A stretch of 64,000 nt of DNA from Kitasatospora phosalacinea (GTDB taxonomy: Bacteria; Actinomycetota; Actinomycetes; Streptomycetales; Streptomycetaceae): assembly GCF_000717185.1 (NCBI RefSeq), contig NZ_JNYE01000025.1, positions 1 to 64,000 on the forward strand, written 5' to 3'. Positions 53,477-61,400 of this stretch are shown in pieces (position 1 is the first letter of the stretch; every line of letters starts with the position of its first letter). The notes beneath the pieces are model-generated. The model worked only from the letters and a program-made list of their open reading frames with translations, did no database searches and had not been told where the DNA came from. The position numbers and the translations under genes are program-made.

Positions 53477-54055
53477 TCAGCACTCGCGCCGGCCCGGGTC
53501 GGGCCGGTGGCCGCGGCGGGCGGCGCGGTCGAAGATGCCGAGCACCTCGCACGGGCCGCCCTCCGCGCCGATGGCGTGCGGCATCATCGTGGGGAACTCG
53601 GCGGCCTGGTGGGTGGTGAGGCGGATCCGGCGGTGGCCGAGCAGCAGGACGGCGGTGCCGGAGAGCACGACCAGCCACTCCCGCCCGGGGTGGGCGCGCA
53701 TCCGGGCCGGGTTGTCGGGCGGCGGCTCGGTCATCCGCTGGCGCACCACGCTGATCCCGGGGTCGCCCTTGACCGGCCAGCGCATGGTGCCGTGCTGGGC
53801 GTCGACCGTCGGGGTGATCACCACGTCCTCGGCCGCGGTCTCCACGAGCTGGTCCAGGGTGGTGTCCAAGGCCCGTGCCAGCGTGACGAGTTGGTCGAGC
53901 GCGAGGCGGCGCTGCCCGTTCTCGATCCGGCTCAGCGAGGACTGGCTGAGGTTGGCCCGCGCCGCCAGCTCCTCCAGCGACCAGCCCTGCGCGAGCCGCA
54001 GCGCCCTGATCCGCTTGCGGACCAGCCCGTCCAGGTCAGCGGCGTCTTCCGTCAT
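53477..54055 (-). CDS. XRE family regulator with cupin domain
   Basis: The 192-residue protein has an HTH-XRE domain (VRKRIRALRLAQGWSLEELAARANLSQSSLSRIENGQRRLALDQLVTLARAL, about 12-63). A C-terminal cupin barrel (RMRAHPGREWLVVLSGTAVLLLGHRRIRLTTHQAAEFPTMMPHAIG) follows, with a histidine at PHAIG for metal or ligand binding. This class controls small uptake or catabolic genes. It precedes a 50-residue membrane protein and a macro-domain gene on the same strand. Start 54064 is an alternative. Confidence 0.92.
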   Translation of the reverse strand: MTEDAADLDGLVRKRIRALRLAQGWSLEELAARANLSQSSLSRIENGQRRLALDQLVTLARALDTTLDQLVETAAEDVVITPTVDAQHGTMRWPVKGDPGISVVRQRMTEPPPDNPARMRAHPGREWLVVLSGTAVLLLGHRRIRLTTHQAAEFPTMMPHAIGAEGGPCEVLGIFDRAARRGHRPDPGRREC

Positions 54056-54105
54056 ACCCGGCATGGTAGGCGGCAGGCGGCAGACGGTGGGCTGCGGGCG
54101 GACGC

Positions 54106-54258
54106 TCAGCGGCGGCGGTCGAGCAGGTGCCGCACGTCCGGCGTGCGCGAGCCCGACCCGCGCAGCACGATCTCCGCACACATCAGCAGTCCCAGCACGG
54201 TCAGCACCAGCAGGCCCACCACCGGCACGCCCTCCGGGTGCGGCAGCGCGATCGGCAT
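54106..54258 (-). CDS. 50-residue single-helix membrane protein
   Basis: A short frame with the strong ribosome site GGGAGGTGGG begins at 54258. It encodes MPIALPHPEGVPVVGLLVLT, then VLGLLMCAEIVL and a basic tail ending DVRHLLDRRR. It has one hydrophobic helix (about 12-33) with a positively charged C-terminus, suggesting membrane insertion with the tail inside. It sits 23 bp after the macro-domain gene. I do not recognise it. Confidence 0.6.
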   Translation of the reverse strand: MPIALPHPEGVPVVGLLVLTVLGLLMCAEIVLRGSGSRTPDVRHLLDRRR

Positions 54259-54281
54259 CCGCCCACCTCCCGGGAGGGATC

Positions 54282-54767
54282 CTACGGTCCGTGGTCGTAG
54301 ACCGTGACGGGCACGTCCTGGTCGGTGAGCCGGGCGGTGACCAGGGGTTCGACGCGCTCCCACTTGCCGCCGGCCAGGCCGCAGCCGATCCGGGGCATGT
54401 GGACGGAGGCACCCAGCCGCAGCGCCTCGGGGGCGAGCTTGGCGAGCGCGGCGTCGATCGCCTCGTAGCGGACGGGGACGCCGGTGGAGCGGCCGGTGCG
54501 GATGCCGCGCTGGCCGACCAGGTTGGCGACCCACAACTGCGGGGTGACCTGGACCAGTTGGAGGGCGCCGAGGCCGAAGTCGTTGGTGGCGCGCTCCCGG
54601 TGCCAGCGGCGGAAGGCGGCCTCGGGTTCGGGCCAGCGGCGGGAGAGGGCGAGGACGAAACCGCGGCCCCAGCCGCCGAGGTCGTTGCAGACGTGGGCGA
54701 TGATCCGGGGGCCCTTGCCCCCGGGGGCGGTGGCGTCGCCGCGCAGATAGGTGATCGTTTCGGCCAT
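54282..54767 (-). CDS. Macro domain (ADP-ribose-binding) protein
   Basis: The 161-residue protein is a single macro domain: ITYLRGDATAPGGKGPRIIAHVCNDLGGWGRGFVLAL with the N-D-x-G-x-W-G-x-G ADP-ribose loop, and HMPRIGCGLAGGKWERVEPLV with the second phosphate loop. It is closest in layout to ADP-ribose 1-phosphate phosphatases or ADP-ribosyl hydrolases, which remove ADP-ribose from substrates. No ADP-ribosyltransferase is adjacent. Confidence 0.9.
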   Translation of the reverse strand: MAETITYLRGDATAPGGKGPRIIAHVCNDLGGWGRGFVLALSRRWPEPEAAFRRWHRERATNDFGLGALQLVQVTPQLWVANLVGQRGIRTGRSTGVPVRYEAIDAALAKLAPEALRLGASVHMPRIGCGLAGGKWERVEPLVTARLTDQDVPVTVYDHGP

Positions 54768-54856
54768 CCCGGCATCCTGGCAGCCGCCACCGACAGGCCG
54801 GTGCCGCCCGGCCGCCCCGAGGAGGGAGGCGTCCGGGCGGCAACGGTGGCGGCGCG

Positions 54857-55045
54857 TCAGTGCGCCGCCGGGTGGGGCTGCGCCGTACCCGCGGCGGTGC
54901 AGGGGAGCCCCAGGCGGGAGGGGTGCGCGGCGTCGCGGTGGATCCTGCGGGTGACGGGCCGTCCGACCGGGAGGTGGAAGGCGTCGGCGGCGCGGTGGAC
55001 GCCGTCGCGCATCGGCACCCGCAGGTCCTTGCGGACGGCGAGAGC
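54857..55045 (-). pseudogene. Collapsed remnant of a CocE/NonD-type hydrolase
   Basis: On the minus strand one frame reads AVRKDLRVPMRDGVHRAADA, the start of CocE/X-Pro-peptidase-like hydrolases. It then passes within a few residues to RIHRDAAHPSRLGLP, which resembles the extreme C-terminus of the same family (H-D-A-x-H-P-S-R-L-x-L-P), and ends in TGA at 54857. Roughly 500 catalytic residues appear to be missing between. It looks like an internal-deletion remnant. It borders two tandem structured repeats. Confidence 0.5.
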
Positions 55046-55259
55046 CGGAGCGTCCCCGCGAAAGGGGCGCCCCGGCTCGACGTCGTGGGCGAGGAAGGCG
55101 GACGGGCTGGTTTCTTGGGAGGAAAGGGAGAAGGAAGCCCGTCCATGGCCTCGCCGGAGCGCCCCCGCGAAGGGGTGCCCCGCGGGCGAGGAAGGCGGAC
55201 GGGCTGTGAGTTCGTCAGGAGTACGAAGAAGGAGAAGGAAGCCCGTCCATGGCCTCGCC
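55043..55259 (+). ncRNA. Two tandem structured repeats, possible structured RNA
   Basis: Copy 1 (about 55045-55153) and copy 2 (55154-55259) each fold as a GC hairpin (GCG-CCCC with GGGG-CGC, 55050-55070 and 55159-55178). An outer stem GGACGGGCT/AGCCCGTCC follows (55100-55108 with 55136-55144; 55197-55205 with 55240-55248). The inner stems differ in sequence but both pair: TTTCTT/AGGAAA (55111-55125) and TTCGT/ACGAA (55211-55227). Two of the changes are G-U pairs only if the plus strand is the RNA. No gene overlaps it. The 54768-55491 gap holds this, the hydrolase remnant and the next promoter. Confidence 0.45.
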
Positions 55260-55382
55260 CGCCCCGCACGCTAGCACCCGCCCCCGCCTCGGGGCACCCG
55301 ATTTCCCGGCCCGGCCGCCCGACCGCCCGGCGGCATCCCGGGCGGCGCACGCGAAGGGGCGGACCGGGGCCGACACCCCACA

Positions 55383-55411
55383 TTGAACGCGTTCAAAATT
55401 TGCGGCATGAT
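55383..55411 (+). promoter_or_regulatory. Promoter with 14-bp palindromic operator for the BtaA-like operon
   Basis: TTGAAC (55383-55388), 17 bp and CATGAT (55406-55411) form a good promoter about 75 bp before the first gene. The -35 lies within TTGAACGCGTTCAA (55383-55396), a perfect palindrome and likely repressor site. No regulator gene is adjacent, so the controlling protein is encoded elsewhere. Confidence 0.65.
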
Positions 55412-55491
55412 CGGCACCGTCGGACCCGGGGGGAGAACGGGGCCCGCACCGCCGTGCCCTGCCCAGGGCATCCACTAGGAAAGGGGGGACC

Positions 55492-55917
55492 GTGGTAGAC
55501 ATCGGCAGAACTCGCCTGCCGGCCCTCGCGGTCGCGTTGATGTGGTGGTACGAGGGCTTCTGGTGCAAGGTCTTCCCCGGACGGGCGGACCAGCGCGCCA
55601 TCGTGGAGGGGCTGCCCCTGCTGTCGGCCGGCGCGGCGGGCGCGCTGCTGGTCGCCATCGGCCTCGCCGAGGTCGCGCTCGGTGCGTGGGTCCTGCTGGG
55701 GCACCGCCCGTACGCCGCCGCGGTCGTGCAGACGGTCCTGGTCGTCGGCTTCAACTCCGGCGGCCTGCTCGTCGGCGCGCAGCACATCCCCGAGCCCGGC
55801 CGGCTGGTGGTCCAGGACCTCGGCTTCCTCGCGCTGATCTGGCTCGTCGCCGCCCGCCGCCCCACCGGCAGCGCACTGCGGGGCAGCGGCCCCGCCCGGG
55901 AGGTCCGGGCCCGATGA
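55492..55917 (+). CDS. DoxX-like membrane protein, first gene of the lipid-like operon
   Basis: The 141-residue protein has four hydrophobic helices: LPALAVALMWWYEGFWCKVF, LPLLSAGAAGALLVAIGLAEVALGAWVLL, AAAVVQTVLVVGFNSGGLLV and DLGFLALIWLVAAR. It resembles the DoxX fold. It has no signal beyond the first helix. GGAAAGGGGGG precedes the GTG. Its stop overlaps the next start (ATGA), beginning a five-gene coupled series. Confidence 0.8.
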   Translation: MVDIGRTRLPALAVALMWWYEGFWCKVFPGRADQRAIVEGLPLLSAGAAGALLVAIGLAEVALGAWVLLGHRPYAAAVVQTVLVVGFNSGGLLVGAQHIPEPGRLVVQDLGFLALIWLVAARRPTGSALRGSGPAREVRAR

Positions 55918-56906
55918 CCCCCACCTCCCCCACCTCCCCGCCCCGCCGGACCGCGGCCGCACCGCGGACGCCGGACCCCGTCGCCGGTACGCCGTGGCAG
56001 CAGGGCCGACTGCTCGCCGGACCCGCCCGCCGCCCCCGGGTGCTCTTCGGCCGCATGTACGAGGACCCGGCCGTGGAACTCGCCGCCTTCCCGCCGCCCG
56101 GCGCCCGGGTGCTGTGCATCGCGTCCGCCGGGGACACCGCGGCCGCGCTCGCCGCGGCCGGGTACGAGGTCACCGCCATCGACCTGAACCCGGCCCAGCT
56201 CGCCTACGCCAGGGCCCGGCTGGAGGACGGCGCGCCCGCCGCAACCGGCTCGGCCGAACGGCTGACCGGCCTGGGCCGCGCCGCCGCAGCGGCCCTGCTG
56301 CCCGCCTGGCGGCCCGCCGCCGTCGCCGACTTCCTGCGCCTCGACGACCCGGGCGAGCAGCGGCGCCGCTGGACGGACGGGTTCGACGGCCCGGGGCTGC
56401 GGCTGCTGGCCGCCGCCGCCCTGCGGCCCGCCGGGGCGCTCGCCGCCGTCCTGCACCCGGGCTTCCGGTCCGCGCTCCCGCGCGGCTTCGACGAGGTGCT
56501 GCTGCGGAGGATCGCCCGGACCGTCGCCCGGCATCCCAACGCCGCCAACGACTGGGCCTGGCGGCTGCTGCTCGGCCGCGAACGCCCCGGCGCGGCCCCC
56601 GCCGCCACCGGCCCCGGGCGGGTGCGGCTGCTGCGGGGCGAGGTCGTCGAGCACCTGGAGCGGTGCACCGCCGGGAGCTACGACGCGGTGACGCTCTCCA
56701 ACGTGGTCGACGGGCCCGGCCCGCGCTTCGCCCGGCGGCTGCGCGCCGCCGTCGAGCACGCGGTGCGCCCGGGCGGGACGGCGGTGGTGCGCAGCCTGCG
56801 CGAACCGGGACCGGGCGGGGCCGGACGCGCCGCCGAGGACCGGTCGATGATCTGGGGCGTGGTGCGGGTCGTCCGCACCGGGACGGACGGAACGAGGACC
56901 CGATGA
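55914..56906 (+). CDS. BtaA-like SAM 3-amino-3-carboxypropyl transferase (DUF3419)
   Basis: The 330-residue protein matches the BtaA/DUF3419 pattern. It has VLFGRMYEDPAVELAAF, the SAM-binding VLCIASAGDTAAALAAAGYEVTAIDLNPAQLAYARARLE, and the C-terminal YDAVTLSNVVDGPGPRFARRLRAAV with PGGTAVVRSL. In betaine-lipid synthesis BtaA moves the aminocarboxypropyl group of SAM onto diacylglycerol. Here the acceptor is unknown. Its start overlaps the DoxX-like stop and its stop overlaps the next start, both as ATGA. Confidence 0.8.
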   Translation: MTPTSPTSPPRRTAAAPRTPDPVAGTPWQQGRLLAGPARRPRVLFGRMYEDPAVELAAFPPPGARVLCIASAGDTAAALAAAGYEVTAIDLNPAQLAYARARLEDGAPAATGSAERLTGLGRAAAAALLPAWRPAAVADFLRLDDPGEQRRRWTDGFDGPGLRLLAAAALRPAGALAAVLHPGFRSALPRGFDEVLLRRIARTVARHPNAANDWAWRLLLGRERPGAAPAATGPGRVRLLRGEVVEHLERCTAGSYDAVTLSNVVDGPGPRFARRLRAAVEHAVRPGGTAVVRSLREPGPGGAGRAAEDRSMIWGVVRVVRTGTDGTRTR

Positions 56907-57685
56907 AGTACCTGTTGCAGCGCCACCCCGTCCCGATCCGGACCCGCTTCGCCCACTCGCTGGTTCTCACCTACGCCCTGCCGCCGGAGGTCCTGGAGCC
57001 GCTCCTGCCGCCGGGGCTCACCCTCGACACCTACACCGACCCCTCCGGCACCGAGCACGGGTTCGTCGCCGCGGCCCTGGTGGACACCCGGGACCTGCGG
57101 CCCGCCTTCCTGCCCGCCGGTCTCGGCGCCGACCTGCTCCTCACCGGGTACCGGATCTTCACCCGCTTCCCCACGCCCGGGGGCCGGTCCATCCGCGGCC
57201 TGAAGATCCTCCGCAGTGACACCGACAGCCGCGTCATGGCCCTCGGCGGCAACCTGCTCACCCGCTACCACTACCGGCTCGCCCGGATCGGCAGCCGGGT
57301 CGTCGGCGACGCCCTGGAGTTCCGGGTCCTCAGCCGCGACGGCCGGGCCGACCTGCACGTGCGGGCCGACCTCGCGGGCGCCCCCGCGGGCCTGCCCGAC
57401 GGCAGCCCGTTCGCCTGCGCCAAGGACGCCCGGCGCTTCGCCGGCCCGCTGCCCTACACCTTCGAGCACGAGCCGCAGACCCGGTCGGTGATCGTGGTCA
57501 AGGCCACCCGCACGCACTGGGAGCCGACCCCGGTGGCCGTCGAACTGCCGACCCCGCCCACCTTCTTCGCCCACGGCCCCTTCGCCGGGACGGCGCCCGT
57601 GCTCGCCAACGCCTTCCACGTCGCCGACCTCGACTACGGCTGGGAGGCCGGCCGGCGCCGCGCCGAGGACGGGGCCGAACGATGA
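56903..57685 (+). CDS. DUF2071/acetoacetate-decarboxylase-like protein
   Basis: The 260-residue protein has the DUF2071 layout: YLLQRHPVPIRTRFAHSLVLTYALPPEVLEPLLPPGLTLD, GFVAAALVDTRDLRPAFLP, GYRIFTRFPTPGGRSIRGLKILRSDTD and NAFHVADLDYGW near the end. Related beta-barrel proteins bind or decarboxylate small acids, but no catalytic lysine can be assigned here. ATGA overlaps on both sides place it in the middle of the operon. Confidence 0.82.
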   Translation: MKYLLQRHPVPIRTRFAHSLVLTYALPPEVLEPLLPPGLTLDTYTDPSGTEHGFVAAALVDTRDLRPAFLPAGLGADLLLTGYRIFTRFPTPGGRSIRGLKILRSDTDSRVMALGGNLLTRYHYRLARIGSRVVGDALEFRVLSRDGRADLHVRADLAGAPAGLPDGSPFACAKDARRFAGPLPYTFEHEPQTRSVIVVKATRTHWEPTPVAVELPTPPTFFAHGPFAGTAPVLANAFHVADLDYGWEAGRRRAEDGAER

Positions 57686-58617
57686 GGCGGCCCCCGACGG
57701 CTCCGCGGACCACCGGCGCGACCGGGAACAGCGACGCGGCCAGGAGCACCGGCGCGGCCCGGAGCACCGGCGCGGCCGGAAACAGCGACGCGGCCCCGGA
57801 GGAGCCGGTCCGCTTCTCCGGGGTGCGGGAGGTCGTCCGCTACAACTGGCCCCTGTACGCGGCGGGCTGCCTCGCCGCCGGAGCGGGCCTCGCGCTCTCG
57901 TACCGGCTCCCCCGGCCCGCCGCCGCCCTCGCCCGGGCGGGCGCGGTCGCGGCCGCCGCCCTGCTGGCGAGCAGCACGGCCGCCACCTGGTGGGTCTACG
58001 ACCGCTCGGAACTGCGCACCTTCGACTGGCTGGCGGAGTTGCTGCCGGGCGGCCCGGGCGAGCACCTGGTGCTCTCCTCCGGCCTCGACGAGGCCAGTCG
58101 GCCGGTGGCGGCCCGCTGGCCGCGGCACGCCCAGACCGTGGTGGACCTCTACGACCCCGCCCTGATGACCGAGGGCTCGATCCGCCGGGCCCGCCGCCAC
58201 GTACCGCCCGCCCCGCGCACCCTCCCCGGACGGCACGACCACCTGCCCGCGGCGACCGGCTCGACCGACACCGTCCTCGCCGTCTTCGCCGCCCACGAGC
58301 TGCGCCGGACGGACGACCGGCACGCGCTCTTCGCCGAGTGCGCCCGCGTCCTGCGCCCCGGCGGCCGCCTCGTCCTGGTCGAGCACCTGCGGGACGCCGC
58401 CAACACCGCGCTCTACGGCCCCGGCGCCCAGCACTTCTTCCCCCGGCGGGCCTGGCTGCGGGCCGGGGCCGCGGCGGGCCTGCACCTCGTCGCGGAGCGT
58501 CGGATCGGCGGCCTGGTCACCGCCTTCACCTTCGCCTCCCCGCCCGCCGCCCCACCCGACGCCCCGCCCGACGCCCCGCCCACCACCGCCTCGACCGGAA
58601 AGCGCCTCGCACCGTGA
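57682..58617 (+). CDS. Membrane-anchored methyltransferase-like protein
   Basis: The 311-residue protein has a repeat-containing low-complexity N-terminus (ARSTGAARSTGAAGNSDAA) and two hydrophobic helices (about 56-75 and 82-100). The C-terminal half is methyltransferase-like. It contains DTVLAVFAAHELRRTDDRHALFAECARVLRPGGRLVLVEHLRD and FFPRRAWLRAGAAAGLHLVAERRIGG. The glycine-rich SAM motif I is degenerate. By position it could N-methylate the product of the BtaA-like enzyme, as BtaB does, though this is inference. Coupled by ATGA and GTGA overlaps. Confidence 0.75.
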   Translation: MRRPPTAPRTTGATGNSDAARSTGAARSTGAAGNSDAAPEEPVRFSGVREVVRYNWPLYAAGCLAAGAGLALSYRLPRPAAALARAGAVAAAALLASSTAATWWVYDRSELRTFDWLAELLPGGPGEHLVLSSGLDEASRPVAARWPRHAQTVVDLYDPALMTEGSIRRARRHVPPAPRTLPGRHDHLPAATGSTDTVLAVFAAHELRRTDDRHALFAECARVLRPGGRLVLVEHLRDAANTALYGPGAQHFFPRRAWLRAGAAAGLHLVAERRIGGLVTAFTFASPPAAPPDAPPDAPPTTASTGKRLAP

Positions 58618-59042
58618 CCCACCTGCTCACCCTGGAAGGCCAACTGCGCCTGGTCGGCGCGGCCCTGATCGCGATGGGCGCGCTGCACGTCGTCCTGCCG
58701 CGGTTCATCGGCTGGCCGTCCGACCTGGCCGGCACCACCCTGCTGACCCGCCAGGTCTCCTACGTGCACCTCTTCTTCATCGCCCTGACCTGCGTCCTGC
58801 TCGGCCTGCTGCCGCTGCTGCTCGCCCCGGACCTGCTCGCCGGAGGGCGGCTCGGCACCGTCCTGCTGGCCGCGCAGACGCTCTTCTGGGGCCTGCGCTG
58901 GATCTTCGAGTTCGCGGTGTTCTCCCCGGAGCTGTGGCGCGGCGACCGGCTGCGGACCGCCGCCCACGTCGCGCTGTCGGTGCTGTGGACCTGGGTGACG
59001 GCCGTCTTCACCTGCGCGCTGGTGGTGGCGCTCCGCGGCTGA
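58614..59042 (+). CDS. Four-helix membrane protein, last gene of the operon
   Basis: The 142-residue protein has four hydrophobic helices: LRLVGAALIAMGALHVVLP, VHLFFIALTCVLLGLLPLLLAP, LGTVLLAAQTLFWGLRWIFEFAVF and LSVLWTWVTAVFTCALVVAL. I do not recognise a named family. The GTG start overlaps the upstream stop (GTGA), so it is made with the four preceding proteins. It probably forms a membrane complex or transports the product. Confidence 0.75.
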   Translation: MTHLLTLEGQLRLVGAALIAMGALHVVLPRFIGWPSDLAGTTLLTRQVSYVHLFFIALTCVLLGLLPLLLAPDLLAGGRLGTVLLAAQTLFWGLRWIFEFAVFSPELWRGDRLRTAAHVALSVLWTWVTAVFTCALVVALRG

Positions 59043-59108
59043 GCGCCGCGGCGGGCCCCGCCCGGGACCGTGCTCTCCCGGGCCCCGGGCTCCGGACCTC
59101 CCCGGTCC

Positions 59109-61292
59109 TCAGGCCGGGACCAGTTCGTGCAGGTTCTCCGGGGTGATCACCCGGGAGCCCTCCGGCAGGCCGTCGGGGCGGGCCAGGCCCAGGTAGGTGA
59201 CCGGGCCGTCGGGGGCGGGGCCGTCCCAGGGCAGCAGGTGCGCGCCGTTCGCGACCATCAGGCCGACCAGGTGGCGGACCGTCAGGTGCTGCCGCCGGAG
59301 GCCGGCCCGCAGCAGGTCGGCGACGGTGGCCCGGTTGGTCTCGACCCGGTTGGCGTGCGGGGTGCCGCGCAGGTGGAGGTGCAGCCAGCGGGCGTACCAC
59401 CGGCCGTCGTCGCGGCGTTCGAAGACCAGCGGGAGGGCGACCCGCCCGGAGCCGCGCAGCTCGGACTTGGCCCGCACGGTGCGCGGTTCGAAGGGCAGGC
59501 CGTGCTGCTCCTCCTCGCGCAGCATCCAGCCGAAGAAGGACTCCTCGACCTCCTGGAAGCCCTCGCCCGCGTACACGTTGACCTGCGGGACGATGTACGT
59601 GCCGGGCACCTCCGAGAGCCGCAGGTTGATGAACTCCGAGGCGCCGTCGGGTGCTTCGACGACGTCGCCGGAGTGCTCGCCCGCGACGGAGCTGAGCTGG
59701 GTGTACGACAGCCAGGTCGGATTGTCGTACGAGGCGTCGAGCATCAGTGCGGACAGGTCGAAGTCGGTGGTGCGCTCCCGCTGCTTCCAGTACACGAAGA
59801 AGCGCAGCAGTTCGCCGCGGACGGGCTGGACCGAGCCGCGCGGCAGCACGCCGATCCCGGCGGCGCTCGCGTTGCCGCTGAGCGGGAGGGCGACGTCGAG
59901 GATCTCGGGGTCGACCAGCAGGGGCGGCGGGTCGGCGGGCAGGCGGCGGGCGGTCTCGGCGTCCAGCGCGGCGGCCAGGCGTTCGCGTCCGGCGGCGGGC
60001 AGCGGCGGGCGCAGGTCGTCGGTGACGTGGCTGCGGGCGTCCCGGTTGACGAAGACGCGCCGGTCGCCGCCGGTCCGTTCCCGGTTCTCCAGGTGCTCGC
60101 GCAGCGAGAGCAGCAGGCGGCCGGACGCGGCGGGCAGGGCGCGTTCGGCGGCGGTGAGGACGGCGGCCCGGTCCGGTTCGGTGGCGGCGGCGCGCAGCAG
60201 CCGGTCGAAGGCGCGCAGCAGCTTGCCGGGGGCGGCGGCGGCCAGCAGGTCGGCGGCGGTGCCGGGTTCTCCGGCGGCGAGGAGTTCGTCGACCCGGCCG
60301 TCCAGGCCGCGGACGCGCTGCTCGCCGCGGGCGACCGCGAACACCTGGGCGGCGTGCGGCCACCTGGGGTGTTCGTGCGGGTGCAGGCGTTCGCCGAGGC
60401 GCTTGAACCGCTCGCGGTGGCGCAGCACGTCGGCGAGCTTGCCGGGCGCGGCGGCGACCACCTCGTCCAGTGCGGCCAGCAGGACGCGGCGGGCCGGGCG
60501 CGGCAGCGGGCCGAACCTGGTCGGGGCGGCGAGCGTGACGTCGCCGTCGAAGAGCGCGCAGGCGGTGCGCAGCACGTCGGTGACGGTGTCCGCGAGCAGG
60601 CCGGAACCGGCTTGCAGGCGGGCGGCGTTGACGGTGGCCCGGTTCTCCCGGACGGGTATCGCGGCGGGCTGCGGGCCGTCGGCGCAGTGCCGGGCGAGGG
60701 CCGCGAGGTCGCGCAGGCCCTCCTCGCCGAGCGGGGTGGTGCTGCCCGCGAGCGCCAGGTAGAGCGCCTCGGCCTCCTGCTCGGGGGTGCCGCCGAGGTG
60801 CAGCACCGTGACCCGGTCGCCCGCCCCGGCGACGAGTTCGTCGTGCGCGGACAGCAGGTCCTCGTGGTCGTGCCGGTAGGTGCCGTAGCCGGGCAGCGCC
60901 AGCAGGTCGATCCCGGAGCCGCTGTCCAGGTCGGCGGCGCTCCTGCCCGTCTGCAGGGCCTCGACCAGCAGGCCGAACCAGAACTCCGCGGTGTCCGGCA
61001 CGTTGTGCGGGAAGTCCACGAAGTACGCGTTGTGCCGCACGTGGTCGCCGACCAGCTCCCGGACGGCCGCCAGCCCGGCCGCGGCCGCCTCCGCGACCTG
61101 CGGTTCCGGCAGCGCGGACAGCCGCGCCAGCAGTTCCCCGGAGAGCTTGAACCCGGCCGACATCAGCGCGGCGTCGAACTGCCGTGCCCGCACGGCGCCT
61201 TGACCGTCGGCCCCCGGCTCCTGGACCGGAACGGGCAGGCGGTGGGTACGGCGGACGACCAGGGCGAGGAGATCACGGGACATGCGTCGCAT
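59109..61292 (-). CDS. Large TerD-like-domain stress protein (SCO0854-related)
   Basis: The 727-residue soluble protein has a helical N-terminal two thirds (AYFVDFPHNVPDTAEFWFGLLVEAL, GDRVTVLHLGGTPEQEAEALYLALAGSTTPLGEEGL, RLGERLHPHEHPRWPHAAQVFAVARG). A beta-rich region (about 495-640) follows with TerD-like motifs TTDFDLSALMLDASY, EHSGDVVEAPDGASEFINL and QVNVYAGEGFQEVEESFFGWMLR. I link it to the MXAN_6230/SCO0854 family, but the RING segment I recall in that family is not visible. TerD domains bind calcium in stress responses. GAGGGGG precedes the ATG at 61292. Confidence 0.65.
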   Translation of the reverse strand: MRRMSRDLLALVVRRTHRLPVPVQEPGADGQGAVRARQFDAALMSAGFKLSGELLARLSALPEPQVAEAAAAGLAAVRELVGDHVRHNAYFVDFPHNVPDTAEFWFGLLVEALQTGRSAADLDSGSGIDLLALPGYGTYRHDHEDLLSAHDELVAGAGDRVTVLHLGGTPEQEAEALYLALAGSTTPLGEEGLRDLAALARHCADGPQPAAIPVRENRATVNAARLQAGSGLLADTVTDVLRTACALFDGDVTLAAPTRFGPLPRPARRVLLAALDEVVAAAPGKLADVLRHRERFKRLGERLHPHEHPRWPHAAQVFAVARGEQRVRGLDGRVDELLAAGEPGTAADLLAAAAPGKLLRAFDRLLRAAATEPDRAAVLTAAERALPAASGRLLLSLREHLENRERTGGDRRVFVNRDARSHVTDDLRPPLPAAGRERLAAALDAETARRLPADPPPLLVDPEILDVALPLSGNASAAGIGVLPRGSVQPVRGELLRFFVYWKQRERTTDFDLSALMLDASYDNPTWLSYTQLSSVAGEHSGDVVEAPDGASEFINLRLSEVPGTYIVPQVNVYAGEGFQEVEESFFGWMLREEEQHGLPFEPRTVRAKSELRGSGRVALPLVFERRDDGRWYARWLHLHLRGTPHANRVETNRATVADLLRAGLRRQHLTVRHLVGLMVANGAHLLPWDGPAPDGPVTYLGLARPDGLPEGSRVITPENLHELVPA

Positions 61293-61400
61293 GCTCGCAG
61301 ACCCCCTCCCCCGCCCGCACCCGGGTTTCCCCGCCCCGGGCCCGCGCCGCCCCCTCGGCCCGCGCCGCCCTCCTAGCCCGACGGACGCCGCGCCGCCCCC

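Noticed and set aside
59109..61292. Possible lantibiotic dehydratase (LanB-like) because of its length and isolated position
   Set aside because: No LanB motifs, precursor peptide or cyclase. The C-terminal segments match TerD-like motifs instead.
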